64,000 nucleotides of DNA. Origin: Maribacter sp. 1_MG-2023 (lineage in GTDB: Bacteria; Bacteroidota; Bacteroidia; Flavobacteriales; Flavobacteriaceae). The stretch is taken from positions 310,001 through 374,000 of the forward strand of contig NZ_JAUOPN010000001.1 in assembly GCF_030547005.1 (NCBI RefSeq), written 5' to 3'. Below are positions 47,070 to 56,823 of the stretch, piece after piece (position 1 is the first letter of the stretch; each line of letters begins with the position of its first letter). The notes beneath the pieces were generated by a model, which worked only from the letters and a program-made list of their open reading frames with translations, made no database searches and was not told the DNA's origin. The position numbers were made by a program, and so were the translations under genes.

Positions 47070-48632
47070 ATGAAAACAAAATTTAAAATATTAACAGCGT
47101 TTGTAGCGGTTCTAATAGGTCTGTATTCTTGTGAAGATATTTACGATGATATAGAACTAAATGAAGCTAATAGTAGAATTATTGCTACATCTCAAATGAA
47201 TTTTACCAATACAATAAGAATTGGTAATAGCATTACTTTAGGAGATTTATCTTCTGGAGTAGCGTCACGATTATGGACTTTACCAATTGGTGTCGCAGAT
47301 ATTGTTGGGTCTGATAATGATGAAACATCAACAGAGCAAAATGTCAAGGCAATTTTTAATGCTGAAGGTGAGCACGATGTAGTTTTATCTCAAGTTTTTA
47401 AGGGTGAAGCATACGATCTAGCAGGAAATATCATTGGTAAAGAAATAGATACTACCATTGTTGTTACAGTACTACCTGAAATAAAAACTGTTCTTAAAGC
47501 ATATAGACTAGACGAAGATGGATCACAAGGAGATGAATTAAGTCTTACAAGTGGAGCAAATAATGAAGTTACTGCAGGTAAGGCGGTTCGTTTTATAGTA
47601 GATGAGTCAACTCAAGGTAGTCCTGATAGTTTTGTGTGGACTGCAGAAGGCGGTACTAGACTTAGCCTATCTGAAGATAAGAGAATTTACGATGTGCGTT
47701 ATAAAAAAACGGGTTCTTTTGGCTTAGAGCTTATATCTTCATTGGCAAGACCAGTTGGAGAAGAAATCATTACGCTAACAAGTTTAATTAATGTAATACC
47801 TTCTACTGAACCAGTACAGTTAGATGGAATAGAGGCAGTAGGGACTAGTATATTCTTGAATTTTAGTAGAGATATGGATGAAACTACAGGTATTCCTTCA
47901 GATTTTGTGGTATCAATAGATAATGGCGGAATATCTAATCCAGCAATCACTTCGATTACGGTAAATCCTAATACGGCAAACTTTGTAGAGTTAAAACTAG
48001 ATATACCTCAGTTTTATTCTGATGATATGATAAGTCTTTCTTACACAAAAGGAAGTTTGTCAACTTTAGATGGGGTTATAGCCGATTCTTTTACTGATCA
48101 AGAAGCAGTACTAATCGAACAAAACCTTTTAATTGGAACTAGCTACGATTATAGTATGGAGACTGGTGGTGCTGATTGGAGAGATGTTGGATGGGGTGGC
48201 GTTTGGGGTCAGTTCACAGCAGTCGTTAACGACGCAAGAGCTAAAACGGGTACGATGGCTACTCAAGCTAACATAGAAGCAAATGGTGGTATGATATACG
48301 CTTATAAGCCAGAAGCTATTGATAATGCCAAATTTACTTTTGAAGCAGGTAAGAATTATAAATTAGGGGCTTGGGTTTATATTACAACTCCCGTGACAGG
48401 TACAGCAGATCTTAGATTTTATGTAGTTCCTCCTTTTAAAGAAGTTTTTATAGCAGAACTTAATGCATCAACACCTCTTGATAAATGGGTTTACATTAGT
48501 TCTGATGAATTTAATTTCTTAAGTGATACAACCAGTGAAATCTTAATTAGAGGTAATAATCAAAATAATGGTGCAGAGTTACTATTTACTATTGATGATA
48601 TTACAATTACTGAAGTTGTAAATAAACCTTAA
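47070..48632 (+). CDS. SusE-like surface glycan-binding lipoprotein with PKD/Ig-like and C-terminal CBM-like domain
   Basis: 520 residues, lipobox LYSC at Cys21. Two Ig/PKD-like domains (about 30-150 and 150-245, the second with VDESTQGSPDSFVWTAEGG) are followed by an Ig-like domain near 250-350 (SIFLNFSRDMDE). The final 150 residues form a jelly-roll-like domain (YSMETGGADWRDVGWGG, FEAGKNYKLGAWVYI, FTIDDITITEV) with exposed tryptophans suited to sugar binding. No catalytic motif is visible. It lies 10 bases after the SusD gene and is followed by a terminator. It is probably a surface glycan-binding protein that captures the polymer near SusCD. Confidence 0.75.
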   Translation: MKTKFKILTAFVAVLIGLYSCEDIYDDIELNEANSRIIATSQMNFTNTIRIGNSITLGDLSSGVASRLWTLPIGVADIVGSDNDETSTEQNVKAIFNAEGEHDVVLSQVFKGEAYDLAGNIIGKEIDTTIVVTVLPEIKTVLKAYRLDEDGSQGDELSLTSGANNEVTAGKAVRFIVDESTQGSPDSFVWTAEGGTRLSLSEDKRIYDVRYKKTGSFGLELISSLARPVGEEIITLTSLINVIPSTEPVQLDGIEAVGTSIFLNFSRDMDETTGIPSDFVVSIDNGGISNPAITSITVNPNTANFVELKLDIPQFYSDDMISLSYTKGSLSTLDGVIADSFTDQEAVLIEQNLLIGTSYDYSMETGGADWRDVGWGGVWGQFTAVVNDARAKTGTMATQANIEANGGMIYAYKPEAIDNAKFTFEAGKNYKLGAWVYITTPVTGTADLRFYVVPPFKEVFIAELNASTPLDKWVYISSDEFNFLSDTTSEILIRGNNQNNGAELLFTIDDITITEVVNKP

Positions 48633-48686
48633 CCGTGCTTAATGAAAGGTAAATAAAGAAAAGTTGTTGAGTTAGTAATTTGTTAG

Positions 48687-48722
48687 AAAAGAGGGGAAGC
48701 ATAGCACTGTTTTCCCTCTTTT
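48687..48722 (+). terminator. Rho-independent terminator after the SusC/D/E-like operon
   Basis: AAAAGAGGG and CCCTCTTTT pair as a 9-bp stem around an 18-base loop region, and TTAATTTTTA follows. It lies 55 bases after the SusE-like stop and separates this operon from the GH16 gene. Confidence 0.7.
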
Positions 48723-48904
48723 AATTTTTATCAAATAGCAACATTTGGGTCTCATATTAAAATGCCACAAAAATTTTACCAACATTTTACGTAACGAAGA
48801 CTATTGTGTATCAATTAAATTAAATGCAAGATGATATTGATGATGTCTTTGATAGCGTTGTAAATTTTTAAAAATCTTAAATAATTATTTACAAAATTAA
48901 AATT

Positions 48905-49849
48905 ATGAATAAAGCCCTTGTCTTAATAGTGTTACTTGAAAGCTTATTTCTAGGTAGTTGTTCTAGTCAAAACAGTGAGCCTACAAAAGAGGAGCCCATT
49001 TCGAAGGAAATTATAGATGAAGAAATCGTTGATAAAGAAGAAGGTGAGAATGATGTATCCTTTTTGCCTAGTCCGAAGGAGGAAGGTACGGTATGGACTA
49101 TTCAATTTGATGTTTCCAGTGAATTTAATTACGAAAATGGGAAATATTCGACTGAATTTTCAAACGATTGGAACGATAGTTTTTTCAACGGATGGACTGG
49201 TCCAGGAATAACTAGATACACCCCAGAACAATCTTCTATAGATGCTGGTGAGCTAGTTTTCAAAGCTACAATTGTCGATGGTAAAATATTAACTGGTTGT
49301 ATAACTTCTAAGGCAAAAACATCATATCCTATGTATATGGAGGCTAGGGTAAAGCTCAGTGAATCTGTGCTCTCCTCTGCAGTATGGATGCTAAGTGATG
49401 ATTCTACCGAAGAGATTGATAATTTAGAGGCATTCGGTGCAAAAAGTAACGACTATTTTTCTAAACGATTACATTTAAGTCATCATGTTTTTATAAGAAA
49501 GCCATTTCAAGATTATCAACCAGAAGGTCAAGAAACTTGGTATGCTGATGGTAATGGAACAATATGGTCAGAAGATTATCATACCTACGGTGTTCTTTGG
49601 CTAGATCCTTGGAGTTTGTCCTATTATGTAGATGGTGTTTTAGTTCGCAGAACTCCGGTTGACGAAATAGATCCTGAAAATTATACAAGCGGTAATGGTT
49701 TAACAAAGCCAATGCACCTAATTATTAGTGCTGCTGCGCAATCTTGGAGAACAACTCAGGACATAGATTTTTTAAATGACCCAACGGTAACAAACGAAGA
49801 AAACACAATGATGCATGTGGATTGGATACGGGTGTATAAACCAGAATAA
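48905..49849 (+). CDS. GH16 beta-agarase/beta-porphyranase-like lipoprotein
   Basis: 314 residues, lipobox LGSC at Cys19, then an acidic spacer to about residue 60. The GH16 jelly roll includes WNDSFFNGWTGPGITRY (about 89-105), the active site EIDNLE (E170, D172, E175), LHLSHHVFIRKPFQDYQP and the ending MHVDWIRVYKPE. LHLSHHVFIR and YYVDGVLVRRT resemble the agarase and porphyranase branches, as I recall AgaB and the porphyranases. Which of the two it is depends on subsite residues I cannot resolve. It is monocistronic, between two terminators, and the terminator after it is shared with the convergent L-AHG operon. Confidence 0.85.
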   Translation: MNKALVLIVLLESLFLGSCSSQNSEPTKEEPISKEIIDEEIVDKEEGENDVSFLPSPKEEGTVWTIQFDVSSEFNYENGKYSTEFSNDWNDSFFNGWTGPGITRYTPEQSSIDAGELVFKATIVDGKILTGCITSKAKTSYPMYMEARVKLSESVLSSAVWMLSDDSTEEIDNLEAFGAKSNDYFSKRLHLSHHVFIRKPFQDYQPEGQETWYADGNGTIWSEDYHTYGVLWLDPWSLSYYVDGVLVRRTPVDEIDPENYTSGNGLTKPMHLIISAAAQSWRTTQDIDFLNDPTVTNEENTMMHVDWIRVYKPE

Positions 49850-49851
49850 AT

Positions 49852-49893
49852 AAAAAACAGAAGCCAGATCATAAGATCTGGCTTCTGTTTTTT
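49852..49893. terminator. Bidirectional hairpin terminator shared by GH16 gene and L-AHG operon
   Basis: AAAAAACAGAAGCCAGATC and GATCTGGCTTCTGTTTTTT form a perfect 19-bp stem with a 4-base loop. A-run and T-run flank it, so it works on both strands, and it sits between two convergent genes. The stem core repeats that at 36982-37021. Confidence 0.88.
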
Positions 49894-49913
49894 ATACTTT
49901 ACTTTTTAGTAAC

Positions 49914-50927
49914 CTAAGAAAGACTATTGCTATAGGCAACAATGATAATCCCTATAACCATACAGCTTAAACCCATATATAAGAACTTACGAGCCTTTGG
50001 TGAAGCGTTGACCCATTCTTTAGTGATAATACCACTTATAATAGCCGTAACCACACAAGCTGTATTGAATATGGCATACCCTACCGTATTACCTGATGCA
50101 CCCAATTTGTATGCTGCAAAAGCAAATAGTGCAGACGCAGCATAATGAAAGAATGCCATGACTAATATTAGTATAAAGTTTTTGCCGAATGCAGGTGTCT
50201 TAAAATCTCCCCATGCCTTTTTAGTGCTTAATTGCCAAAGAAAATAAGCGGTCATAACAATACCACCACTTATAAAAATAGGAAACATTACAGCCACGGC
50301 GGTAATCCACTCTGCATTACCTGCAGCCTGGCTAGCTTCATGTAAATATGGTCTACCAGCTGCATTTGCATAACTAAAGCCAGTTGCAAGTAAGCCGCCA
50401 ATAACAGCAATTAGAATACCTGTGGCCATCGAGCCTTTTTGTTCGCTGTTCTCATCATTTGCCTTTTCAACTTTTTCACGAATAAAACCAGCTTTACCGT
50501 TCGCAAAAATTCCTATTAATACAACGAATAAGCCTAATAGAATAGTTGTTAATTTGTTTGTAGGTGGTAAACCATCTTCAATAAATGGTAATACCGATCC
50601 CACTAAAATAATTGTACCTATAAAAAGTGAAAAACCTAATGATAGACCAATATGGTTTATCGCCTTACTCCACATCATAACCCCAACGCCCCATAGAAAA
50701 CTGGTTAAGCCCATTTTTACCCAAATATCTGTTGGCATATTGCCGAAAATATCTCCAAATCCATTGATTAGGGTAACCGATGCTATAATGGGTACAACGA
50801 ACATGGTTAATAAAAAGAACAAACTCCAAGTATTTTCGTACTTAAAATCTTTCGTAAATTTTTCGGGTAGGGCATAAAGCCCCAACATTAGTCCGGCAAA
50901 AATGGCCAGTAAAACTCCTTCTGTCAT
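49914..50927 (-). CDS. RhaT/GRP-like sugar permease (10-TM, drug/metabolite transporter fold)
   Basis: 337 residues with about ten hydrophobic helices and no signal peptide. The start GVLLAIFAGLMLGLYALPEKFTKDF, WGVGVMMWSKAINHIGLSLGFSL, and the final helices with GIITKEWVNASPKARKFLYMGL resemble the L-rhamnose:proton symporter RhaT family. It ends the seven-gene L-AHG operon, 32 bases after the mutarotase-like gene. It is a candidate inner-membrane importer for 3,6-anhydro-L-galactose or another L-sugar freed in the periplasm. That specificity is an inference from context. Confidence 0.75.
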   Translation of the reverse strand: MTEGVLLAIFAGLMLGLYALPEKFTKDFKYENTWSLFFLLTMFVVPIIASVTLINGFGDIFGNMPTDIWVKMGLTSFLWGVGVMMWSKAINHIGLSLGFSLFIGTIILVGSVLPFIEDGLPPTNKLTTILLGLFVVLIGIFANGKAGFIREKVEKANDENSEQKGSMATGILIAVIGGLLATGFSYANAAGRPYLHEASQAAGNAEWITAVAVMFPIFISGGIVMTAYFLWQLSTKKAWGDFKTPAFGKNFILILVMAFFHYAASALFAFAAYKLGASGNTVGYAIFNTACVVTAIISGIITKEWVNASPKARKFLYMGLSCMVIGIIIVAYSNSLS

Positions 50928-50959
50928 AATTGGTTATTTAGTGAGTTGATTAGTTGTTG

Positions 50960-52003
50960 TTAAAATGAAAATTTAAAAACAGTTGTGCTTTTAAAATTTT
51001 CACCTGCTTTTGTAATTGATTTGGGTGAACCTTCAATGTTTGGACCATTAGGGTATCTATGTGTTTCACAGCAAAACCCTTTATATTTTCCGTATTGAAT
51101 TCCATTTTCCCTTTTTAAATCATCTGAGGTGTATTTGCCTGTATAAAGTAACATACAAGGTTCTGTAGAAAAGACATCTAAACGTATTTGTTCTTTTTCA
51201 CTAGAAATAGAAGCAACTTGATTTAAATCTGCTTTTTCATTATCGAAAACATAAAAATGTTCAAACCCGTCATTTATGGCTTCATGAACATCTCCAATTC
51301 GTTTTGAAACTCTTAAATCGTCAGCCTGATTTTCAACATTGACGATTTTTCCAGTAGCAGCTCCAGTATCATCAAGCTCCAAACGTTTATTGGTATGTAC
51401 TTGAGCGTTATGGTTTTCTATAGTTTCAGAAAATCCCTCTAAATTAAAATAAGTATGGTTGGTAATGGAAAGGGGAGTATCTGCATCAGTGGTTGCATTA
51501 TAATCAATCTTCAACTCATTATCATCTGTCAAAGTAAAGGAAACATCAACCTGTACATTACCAGGAAATCCCTCTTCCATATCTTTACTTAATAAAGACA
51601 TTTTAATGGTTGACTGATCATTGTTTTCAAAAGTGGAATCCCATATTCTCTTGTCAAAACCAACAACGCCACCATGTAAATTATTTGTTCCGCAATTACC
51701 TGACAAATCATATGTTTTACCATTTAGGCTGAATTTAGCATCTTTAATTTGAGAACAATATCTACCCACTGTTGAACCGAAATAAGGTGAATTTGCTTTA
51801 TAATCTTCAGAAAAATAACCTTCTATCGTATCAAAACCACAAGCAATTTCTTTCAATTTTCCATTGACATCAGGAATCTGTATCGATGTAATGGTAGCAC
51901 CGTAGTTAGTAATTTTTACTACCATACCGTTGGCGTTTTTCAAGGTATATAAATCTACTTTTTCTCCTGCTAAATTTCCGAAATCACTTTTTATGGGTTT
52001 CAT
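50960..52003 (-). CDS. galM: Aldose 1-epimerase (mutarotase), GalM family
   Basis: 347 residues. Motifs are CGFDTIEGYF, GSTVGRYCSQI, NLHGGVVGFDKRIW, the catalytic histidine in TNHTYFNLEG, and the catalytic glutamate in CCETHRYPNGPN (usually ETQ in family members). The mature protein has no signal peptide, so it acts in the cytoplasm. It interconverts sugar anomers. D-galactose is the classical substrate, but the position in the L-AHG operon, next to the permease and the cycloisomerase, leaves L-AHG or other sugars possible. The gap to the upstream gene is 9 bases. Confidence 0.85.
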   Translation of the reverse strand: MKPIKSDFGNLAGEKVDLYTLKNANGMVVKITNYGATITSIQIPDVNGKLKEIACGFDTIEGYFSEDYKANSPYFGSTVGRYCSQIKDAKFSLNGKTYDLSGNCGTNNLHGGVVGFDKRIWDSTFENNDQSTIKMSLLSKDMEEGFPGNVQVDVSFTLTDDNELKIDYNATTDADTPLSITNHTYFNLEGFSETIENHNAQVHTNKRLELDDTGAATGKIVNVENQADDLRVSKRIGDVHEAINDGFEHFYVFDNEKADLNQVASISSEKEQIRLDVFSTEPCMLLYTGKYTSDDLKRENGIQYGKYKGFCCETHRYPNGPNIEGSPKSITKAGENFKSTTVFKFSF

Positions 52004-52012
52004 ACGTTTTTT

Positions 52013-53104
52013 TTATTGTTGATAAGGGGCTAATTTGTTCCAATCGAATACTACACCTGTTCCTGGTTCATCAGAAGCTACAGCTCTGCAATTTTCAACA
52101 ACTAAAGGTCTTGTAGTATATTCATCAATAGGGAAACTGTGAACTTCTAACCATCCGGAATTAGGTTGGGCAGAAACTAAACTAACATGTAATTCTTGCA
52201 TACCGTGAGAGCAAGCAGGTATACCGTGCTTGTCTGCTAAACGGGCAGCTTTAAGCCAACCGGTTACACCACCACAGTTAGAGGCATCTGGTTGTATAAA
52301 GGATAGTTTAGCTTGGTCAAAAGCATATTCAAATTCATGAATGGTATGTAAATTTTCTCCCATAGCTAAAGGGAATCCTGTTTTTTCTACAATTTCAGCA
52401 AAACCTTTATAATCATCTGGTATTATGGGTTCTTCAAACCAAGTGATGTCATACTTTTTAAATCCTTCAATTGCTTTAATTGCTTTTTCTATGGACATAG
52501 AATAATTGGCATCTACCATAAAGGTTACATCTGGACCAATAAATTCCCTGACAGCTTTAATTCGTTCTAAATCTTCTTCTAAGTTTTCTCTTCCTATTTT
52601 GATTTTCACGGCATTGAATCCGTTATCTAAATAGGTTTTCATATTGTTTAAAAGCTTTTCTATAGGGAACTGTAAATCTATACCGCCACAATATGCTTTA
52701 CAGGTATTGCCCTCACCACCTGCCATTTTCCATAAAGGTTGACCGGCTTTTTTACATTTTATATCCCATAGGGCAATATCGATGGTCGAAATCGCAAATG
52801 ATGCTATACCACCACGACCTACATAATGTATATGCCACTCCATAAAATCGTAAATACCATCTATATCTGTACCGTCTTTACCCACGAGAACGTTGGCAAA
52901 ATCATGATCAATCATGGCTTTTATTGAAAAACCTCCTTTTCCGCCTGTATATGTATACCCGGTACCTTCACTACCGTCTTCTAAAGTTATGGTAGTGGTT
53001 ACTAATTCGAAATGTGTGTGATCTCCATGTTTTGCATCGTTCATTACTTCAGGTAAAGGAACTTTAAAAAGTTTGGCGATTACGCTCTTAATTTTTGTAC
53101 TCAT
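52013..53104 (-). CDS. Enolase-superfamily 3,6-anhydro-L-galactonate cycloisomerase-like enzyme
   Basis: 363 residues, mandelate racemase/muconate lactonizing branch. Catalytic and metal residues are K167 and K169 in KIKIG, D198 in VDANYS, E224 in WFEEPI, E250 in MGENLHT and H300 in SHGMQELH. Cycloisomerases that convert 3,6-anhydro-L-galactonate to 2-keto-3-deoxy-L-galactonate belong to this superfamily. The aldehyde dehydrogenase just upstream (42-base gap) would supply that substrate, and a keto-deoxy-sugar dehydrogenase lies in the same operon. The family contains many acid-sugar dehydratases, so the substrate comes from context. Confidence 0.8.
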   Translation of the reverse strand: MSTKIKSVIAKLFKVPLPEVMNDAKHGDHTHFELVTTTITLEDGSEGTGYTYTGGKGGFSIKAMIDHDFANVLVGKDGTDIDGIYDFMEWHIHYVGRGGIASFAISTIDIALWDIKCKKAGQPLWKMAGGEGNTCKAYCGGIDLQFPIEKLLNNMKTYLDNGFNAVKIKIGRENLEEDLERIKAVREFIGPDVTFMVDANYSMSIEKAIKAIEGFKKYDITWFEEPIIPDDYKGFAEIVEKTGFPLAMGENLHTIHEFEYAFDQAKLSFIQPDASNCGGVTGWLKAARLADKHGIPACSHGMQELHVSLVSAQPNSGWLEVHSFPIDEYTTRPLVVENCRAVASDEPGTGVVFDWNKLAPYQQ

Positions 53105-53146
53105 CTTAATTAAATAAAAGGTGCTATTAATTACACTTATTACTAC

Positions 53147-54601
53147 TTATGCTTTATGTCTAATATAAAAGGTTTTCTTTTCCATGTATTGTTCAAAACC
53201 ATACTTGCCATCTTCACCACCAGAACCAGATAATTTGTAACCATTATGGAAACCTTGGTGTTGTTCACCATGACCACGGTTTACATATATTTCGCCGTAT
53301 TCCAATTCATCATTACATTTCATGATAGTGTTCATGTCATTGGTAAAAACCATAGCAGCTAATCCATATTCACAGTCATTTGCATAGCCAATTACTTCAT
53401 CAAAAGTTTTAAATTTTAAAACGGGTAAAATTGGACCGAACGATTCTTCATGAACAATAGTCATATCTTGCGTTACATTGGTTAAAACAGTAGGTTCAAA
53501 CCAAAAACCTTTTTCAAATTCTGCACCTGTAGGTCTTTTTCCTCCGGTAGCAACAGTTGCTCCTTCTTCAATACTGACAGCTACTAAATGCTCCATATGC
53601 TTTAATTCTGATGCATTTACTTTAGGGCCCATATCCGTATCTTCTAGCATAGGATCCCCAACTTTTATTGCCTTGGTTTTAGCAATGAATTTTTCCATAA
53701 ACGTATCATAAATACCTTCGTGTAAATACATTCTTTCGTTACAGGTACATACCTGACCACAATTATCAAAACGAGAATGTAAAGCGGCATCTACTGCAGC
53801 ATCAATATCTGCATCTTCAAATACAATAAATGGGGCTTTACCACCTAATTCTAATTGAACGTGTGTTAGATTTTGAGCTGCATTTCTTGCTATTTGCTGA
53901 CCAACAGGCGTAGAACCTGTCATAGTCACCATTTTGCAAATAGGACTTTCAACTAGTGCATTACCCATTGCTCTACCTGGACCAGTTAAAATATTGATTA
54001 CCCCTGCAGGAATACCTACTTTGTTTGCTAAATTACCAAGTTCTAAAGTTGCTAAAGGTGTTTCAGAAGTAGGCTTAATTACAATAGAATTACCTGCAAC
54101 TAGAGCCGGTCCTAATTTACGACCCGCTAATGCCAACGGGAAATTCCATGCTGTAATGGCAACAACGACGCCACGAGGTACTTTTTGAATCCAAATTTGT
54201 TCGTTTGGATTGTCTGAAGGAATAATATCACCCTCTATTCTTCGTGCACCTTCGCAAGCATATCTAATGAATGATGCAGTAACAGCAACCTCAAAACGAG
54301 CAACCTTTAAAAGTTTACCTTGTTCTTTGGTCAATAATTCAGCTAAATATTCTGTATTGGCATCAATCTCATCTGCCAACTTATACAATAGATCTGCTCT
54401 TGTTCTGGCAGGTAGTTTTTTCCATTCTTTTTGCGCTTTATCGGCAAACTCAAGAGTTTCTATGGCTTCTTCAGCAGTACCGTTTTGTACACGTGCTACA
54501 ACTTCTCCATTAGAAGGACTAATGATATCAATTGTTTCACCTGATGTTGATGTTCTCCATTCTCCGTTTATAAAAAGCTTGTATTCCTTAATTGATGACA
54601 T
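53147..54601 (-). CDS. Aldehyde dehydrogenase, probable 3,6-anhydro-L-galactose dehydrogenase
   Basis: 484 residues, NAD(P)-dependent aldehyde dehydrogenase superfamily. The active site has N153 in AWNFP, E251 in LELGGKAP and nucleophile C285 in NCGQVC. It resembles the lactaldehyde/glycolaldehyde dehydrogenase branch. 3,6-anhydro-L-galactose cannot close a normal hexose ring, so its open aldehyde is oxidised directly to anhydrogalactonate; the known enzymes for this step are of this superfamily. It lies next to the cycloisomerase gene that consumes the product. Oxidation of L-lactaldehyde is an alternative role, but no fucose or rhamnose aldolase is present. Confidence 0.82.
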   Translation of the reverse strand: MSSIKEYKLFINGEWRTSTSGETIDIISPSNGEVVARVQNGTAEEAIETLEFADKAQKEWKKLPARTRADLLYKLADEIDANTEYLAELLTKEQGKLLKVARFEVAVTASFIRYACEGARRIEGDIIPSDNPNEQIWIQKVPRGVVVAITAWNFPLALAGRKLGPALVAGNSIVIKPTSETPLATLELGNLANKVGIPAGVINILTGPGRAMGNALVESPICKMVTMTGSTPVGQQIARNAAQNLTHVQLELGGKAPFIVFEDADIDAAVDAALHSRFDNCGQVCTCNERMYLHEGIYDTFMEKFIAKTKAIKVGDPMLEDTDMGPKVNASELKHMEHLVAVSIEEGATVATGGKRPTGAEFEKGFWFEPTVLTNVTQDMTIVHEESFGPILPVLKFKTFDEVIGYANDCEYGLAAMVFTNDMNTIMKCNDELEYGEIYVNRGHGEQHQGFHNGYKLSGSGGEDGKYGFEQYMEKKTFYIRHKA

Positions 54602-54612
54602 AGTATATTGTA

Positions 54613-56001
54613 TTATTGTTTCGTATTCGTTTTTCTATAAGCATCCATTCTATCGGCTGCTTTACCTTCAAATTCTCGTCTTAATTGCCAAAGTGGTCTT
54701 TCCATTGTAAGTTCCCATTTGAATAATTTCTTGTAGAGATCTTTTACTTTTTCAGGATGTTGTGCAGCTAAATCATTGGTTTCAGATTCATCTTCCTTAA
54801 TATTGTATAATGCGGCCGGGCGATCAGGAAAACGAATTAGTTTCCAATCTTGATTTCTAATGGCGCCTCTGTTTTCTTTTTTCCAGTATAGAAACTCATG
54901 AGGTGCTTCTGTTTTTTCACCTTTTAAATAGGGTAGAAGGTTTACGCCGTCTAATCCTTCAATTTCAGAACTATTTCCGCCTGCCGCCGATAAAAAGGTA
55001 GGGAATAAGTCTAAGGTGCTAATTGGATAATTGTAGGTCTTGTAATCGTTAAATTGGTTAGCCCAAGACAATAGAAAGGGTACTCTAATACCGCCTTCTA
55101 AATGATTTGCTTTTGTACCGCTTAACGGACTATTGTCAGATTCATTAGCGTCTGATGGTCCACCGTTATCATTGGTAAAAACAATTAAAGTATTATCTGT
55201 TAACCCTCTTTTTTTAAGTTCTTTTAATACCTTTCCGATTGCTCTATCCATGGCTAAGGTCATCGCTGCCAATGTTTTTCTTTTTCCTTTGAGATTTGGA
55301 AATTTAGCTAAATCTTCAGCTGTGGCTTCCATAGGTGTATGTACTGCATTGAAAGACAGGTAGATGAAAAACGAATTTTCTTTATTTCTGTCAATAAAAG
55401 AAATTGCTTCGTTGGCTAGTTCATCGGTGAGATAGCCTTTGTGTTCTGAGAAATTACCAAAGCCTTGTTCTAATTTGTCCTCGTTTCTAGTGAGTAGATT
55501 GTTTTTATCAAAAGGCAAATAACTACGGGCACCGCCTCTAAAACCATAAAATTCATCAAATCCACGTTTAGTTGGGTGAAAGCGGTCGGCATTGCCTAGG
55601 TGCCATTTTCCAAAAAGTGCAGTTTTGTATCCTTGTTTTTTTAAATGATCAGCTATTGTTTTTTGACCTAATGGCAAACCCATTTCATCATCCGCCAAAC
55701 AAGATATACTCATATACCCAGGTACATTATTTTCTTCAAAGCCAAACTTTTGCTGGTATTTTCCGGTTAACATCCCTGCTCTTGATGGTCCGCATACTGC
55801 AGCACTTACATAGGCTTGCGTAAATTTTATACTTTTATTCGCAAGCTTATCTAACTCTGGGGTTTTAAATTCTTTACTTCCTTGAAACCCAAAATCGGCA
55901 TAGCCTGCATCATCGGATAAAATAAAAACAATATTTGGTTGCTGTTGAGCAATTAAAAAACTCACCTTAAAAAAGCCTAACAGAATTAATATTATTTTCA
56001 T
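54613..56001 (-). CDS. S1-type sulfatase embedded in the L-AHG catabolic operon
   Basis: I place the start at the ATG at 56001 ([11 protein letters not shown]), giving a clean signal peptide; an ATG at 56016 adds five residues. 462 residues. Motifs are [17 protein letters not shown], formylglycine site C70-G-P-S-R with [25 protein letters not shown] and [19 protein letters not shown]. Export contrasts with the cytoplasmic enzymes around it. The gaps are 39 bases after KduD and 11 before the aldehyde dehydrogenase. It probably desulfates agar/porphyran oligomers while the operon handles the sugars released. The subgroup seems shared with the sulfatase at 19254-20642. Confidence 0.88.
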   Translation of the reverse strand: MKIILILLGFFKVSFLIAQQQPNIVFILSDDAGYADFGFQGSKEFKTPELDKLANKSIKFTQAYVSAAVCGPSRAGMLTGKYQQKFGFEENNVPGYMSISCLADDEMGLPLGQKTIADHLKKQGYKTALFGKWHLGNADRFHPTKRGFDEFYGFRGGARSYLPFDKNNLLTRNEDKLEQGFGNFSEHKGYLTDELANEAISFIDRNKENSFFIYLSFNAVHTPMEATAEDLAKFPNLKGKRKTLAAMTLAMDRAIGKVLKELKKRGLTDNTLIVFTNDNGGPSDANESDNSPLSGTKANHLEGGIRVPFLLSWANQFNDYKTYNYPISTLDLFPTFLSAAGGNSSEIEGLDGVNLLPYLKGEKTEAPHEFLYWKKENRGAIRNQDWKLIRFPDRPAALYNIKEDESETNDLAAQHPEKVKDLYKKLFKWELTMERPLWQLRREFEGKAADRMDAYRKTNTKQ

Positions 56002-56040
56002 GTACCGATGATGCATTGTATACCTTTTTTTGAATTATTA

Positions 56041-56811
56041 TTATCTACCCATCCATCCGCCGTCAACAAGGGTAATTGATCCATGCATGTAGTCTGATGC
56101 TTTTGAGCATAGGAATACAATTGGACCAGCAAAATCTTTAGGCTCACCCCATCTACCTGCCGGTATTCGAGATAAAATAGAAGTTGCTCTATCTGGATCA
56201 TTACGTAATGCTTCAGTATTATCAGTAGCAATATACCCTGGAGCAATACCATTAACATTAACACCTTTACTAGCCCATTCGTTAGCGAAAGCCATTATCA
56301 TTTGACCAATTGCACCTTTACTTGCTGCATAACCCGGTACTGTAATACCGCCTTGGTATGTTAATAAAGATGCAGTAAATACTATTTTTCCTGAACCACG
56401 TGCAATCATGTCTTTTCCAATCTCACGTGTTAGAATAAATTGGGCATTCTGGTTTACTTCTATTACTTTATCCCACATTTCATCTGGGTGCTCTGCTGCC
56501 GGTGTTCTTAAAATTGTACCTGCATTGTTTACCAAAATATCTATAGTTGGGTGATTGGCTTTTACCTCTTTAATAAATTTGTAAAGTGCTTTTCTATCTG
56601 AAAAATTACATTGGTATGCAGTGAATTTTCTACCCAGTGCAGTGACTTCTTTTTCTACAGCACTACCTGTTGCTTCTAAAGATGCCGATACACCTATAAT
56701 ATCTGCACCGGCTTCTGCTAATGCTAAAGCCATACCTTTTCCAATTCCTCTTTTGCAACCCGTTACAAGTGCTACTTTACCGTTTAGGCTAAAACTATCT
56801 AATATGCTCAT
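56041..56811 (-). CDS. kduD: KduD-like 2-keto-3-deoxy-D-gluconate 5-dehydrogenase (SDR)
   Basis: 256 residues. The nucleotide site is TGCKRGIGKGMA (17-28), NNAG lies at 95-98, and the triad is S148, Y161 and K165 in YAASKGA. GAIGQMIMAFANEWASKGVNVNGIAPGYIATDNTEALRN is typical of KduD. The enzyme interconverts 2,5-diketo-3-deoxygluconate and KDG. In L-AHG breakdown, 2-keto-3-deoxy-L-galactonate is oxidised at C5 and then reduced by a KduD-type enzyme to the D-series product KDG. The zinc dehydrogenase 12 bases upstream would do the first of these two steps. Confidence 0.82.
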   Translation of the reverse strand: MSILDSFSLNGKVALVTGCKRGIGKGMALALAEAGADIIGVSASLEATGSAVEKEVTALGRKFTAYQCNFSDRKALYKFIKEVKANHPTIDILVNNAGTILRTPAAEHPDEMWDKVIEVNQNAQFILTREIGKDMIARGSGKIVFTASLLTYQGGITVPGYAASKGAIGQMIMAFANEWASKGVNVNGIAPGYIATDNTEALRNDPDRATSILSRIPAGRWGEPKDFAGPIVFLCSKASDYMHGSITLVDGGWMGR

Positions 56812-56823
56812 ACTTGTTTTATA

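Noticed and set aside
50422-50877. Opposite-strand reading frame (151 residues) over the RhaT-like permease
   Set aside because: Antisense of a membrane protein gene; proline- and lysine-rich sequence with no family pattern.
54210-54710. Opposite-strand reading frame (166 residues) over the aldehyde dehydrogenase and sulfatase
   Set aside because: It spans the start of one real gene and the end of another on the other strand, with no recognisable protein features.
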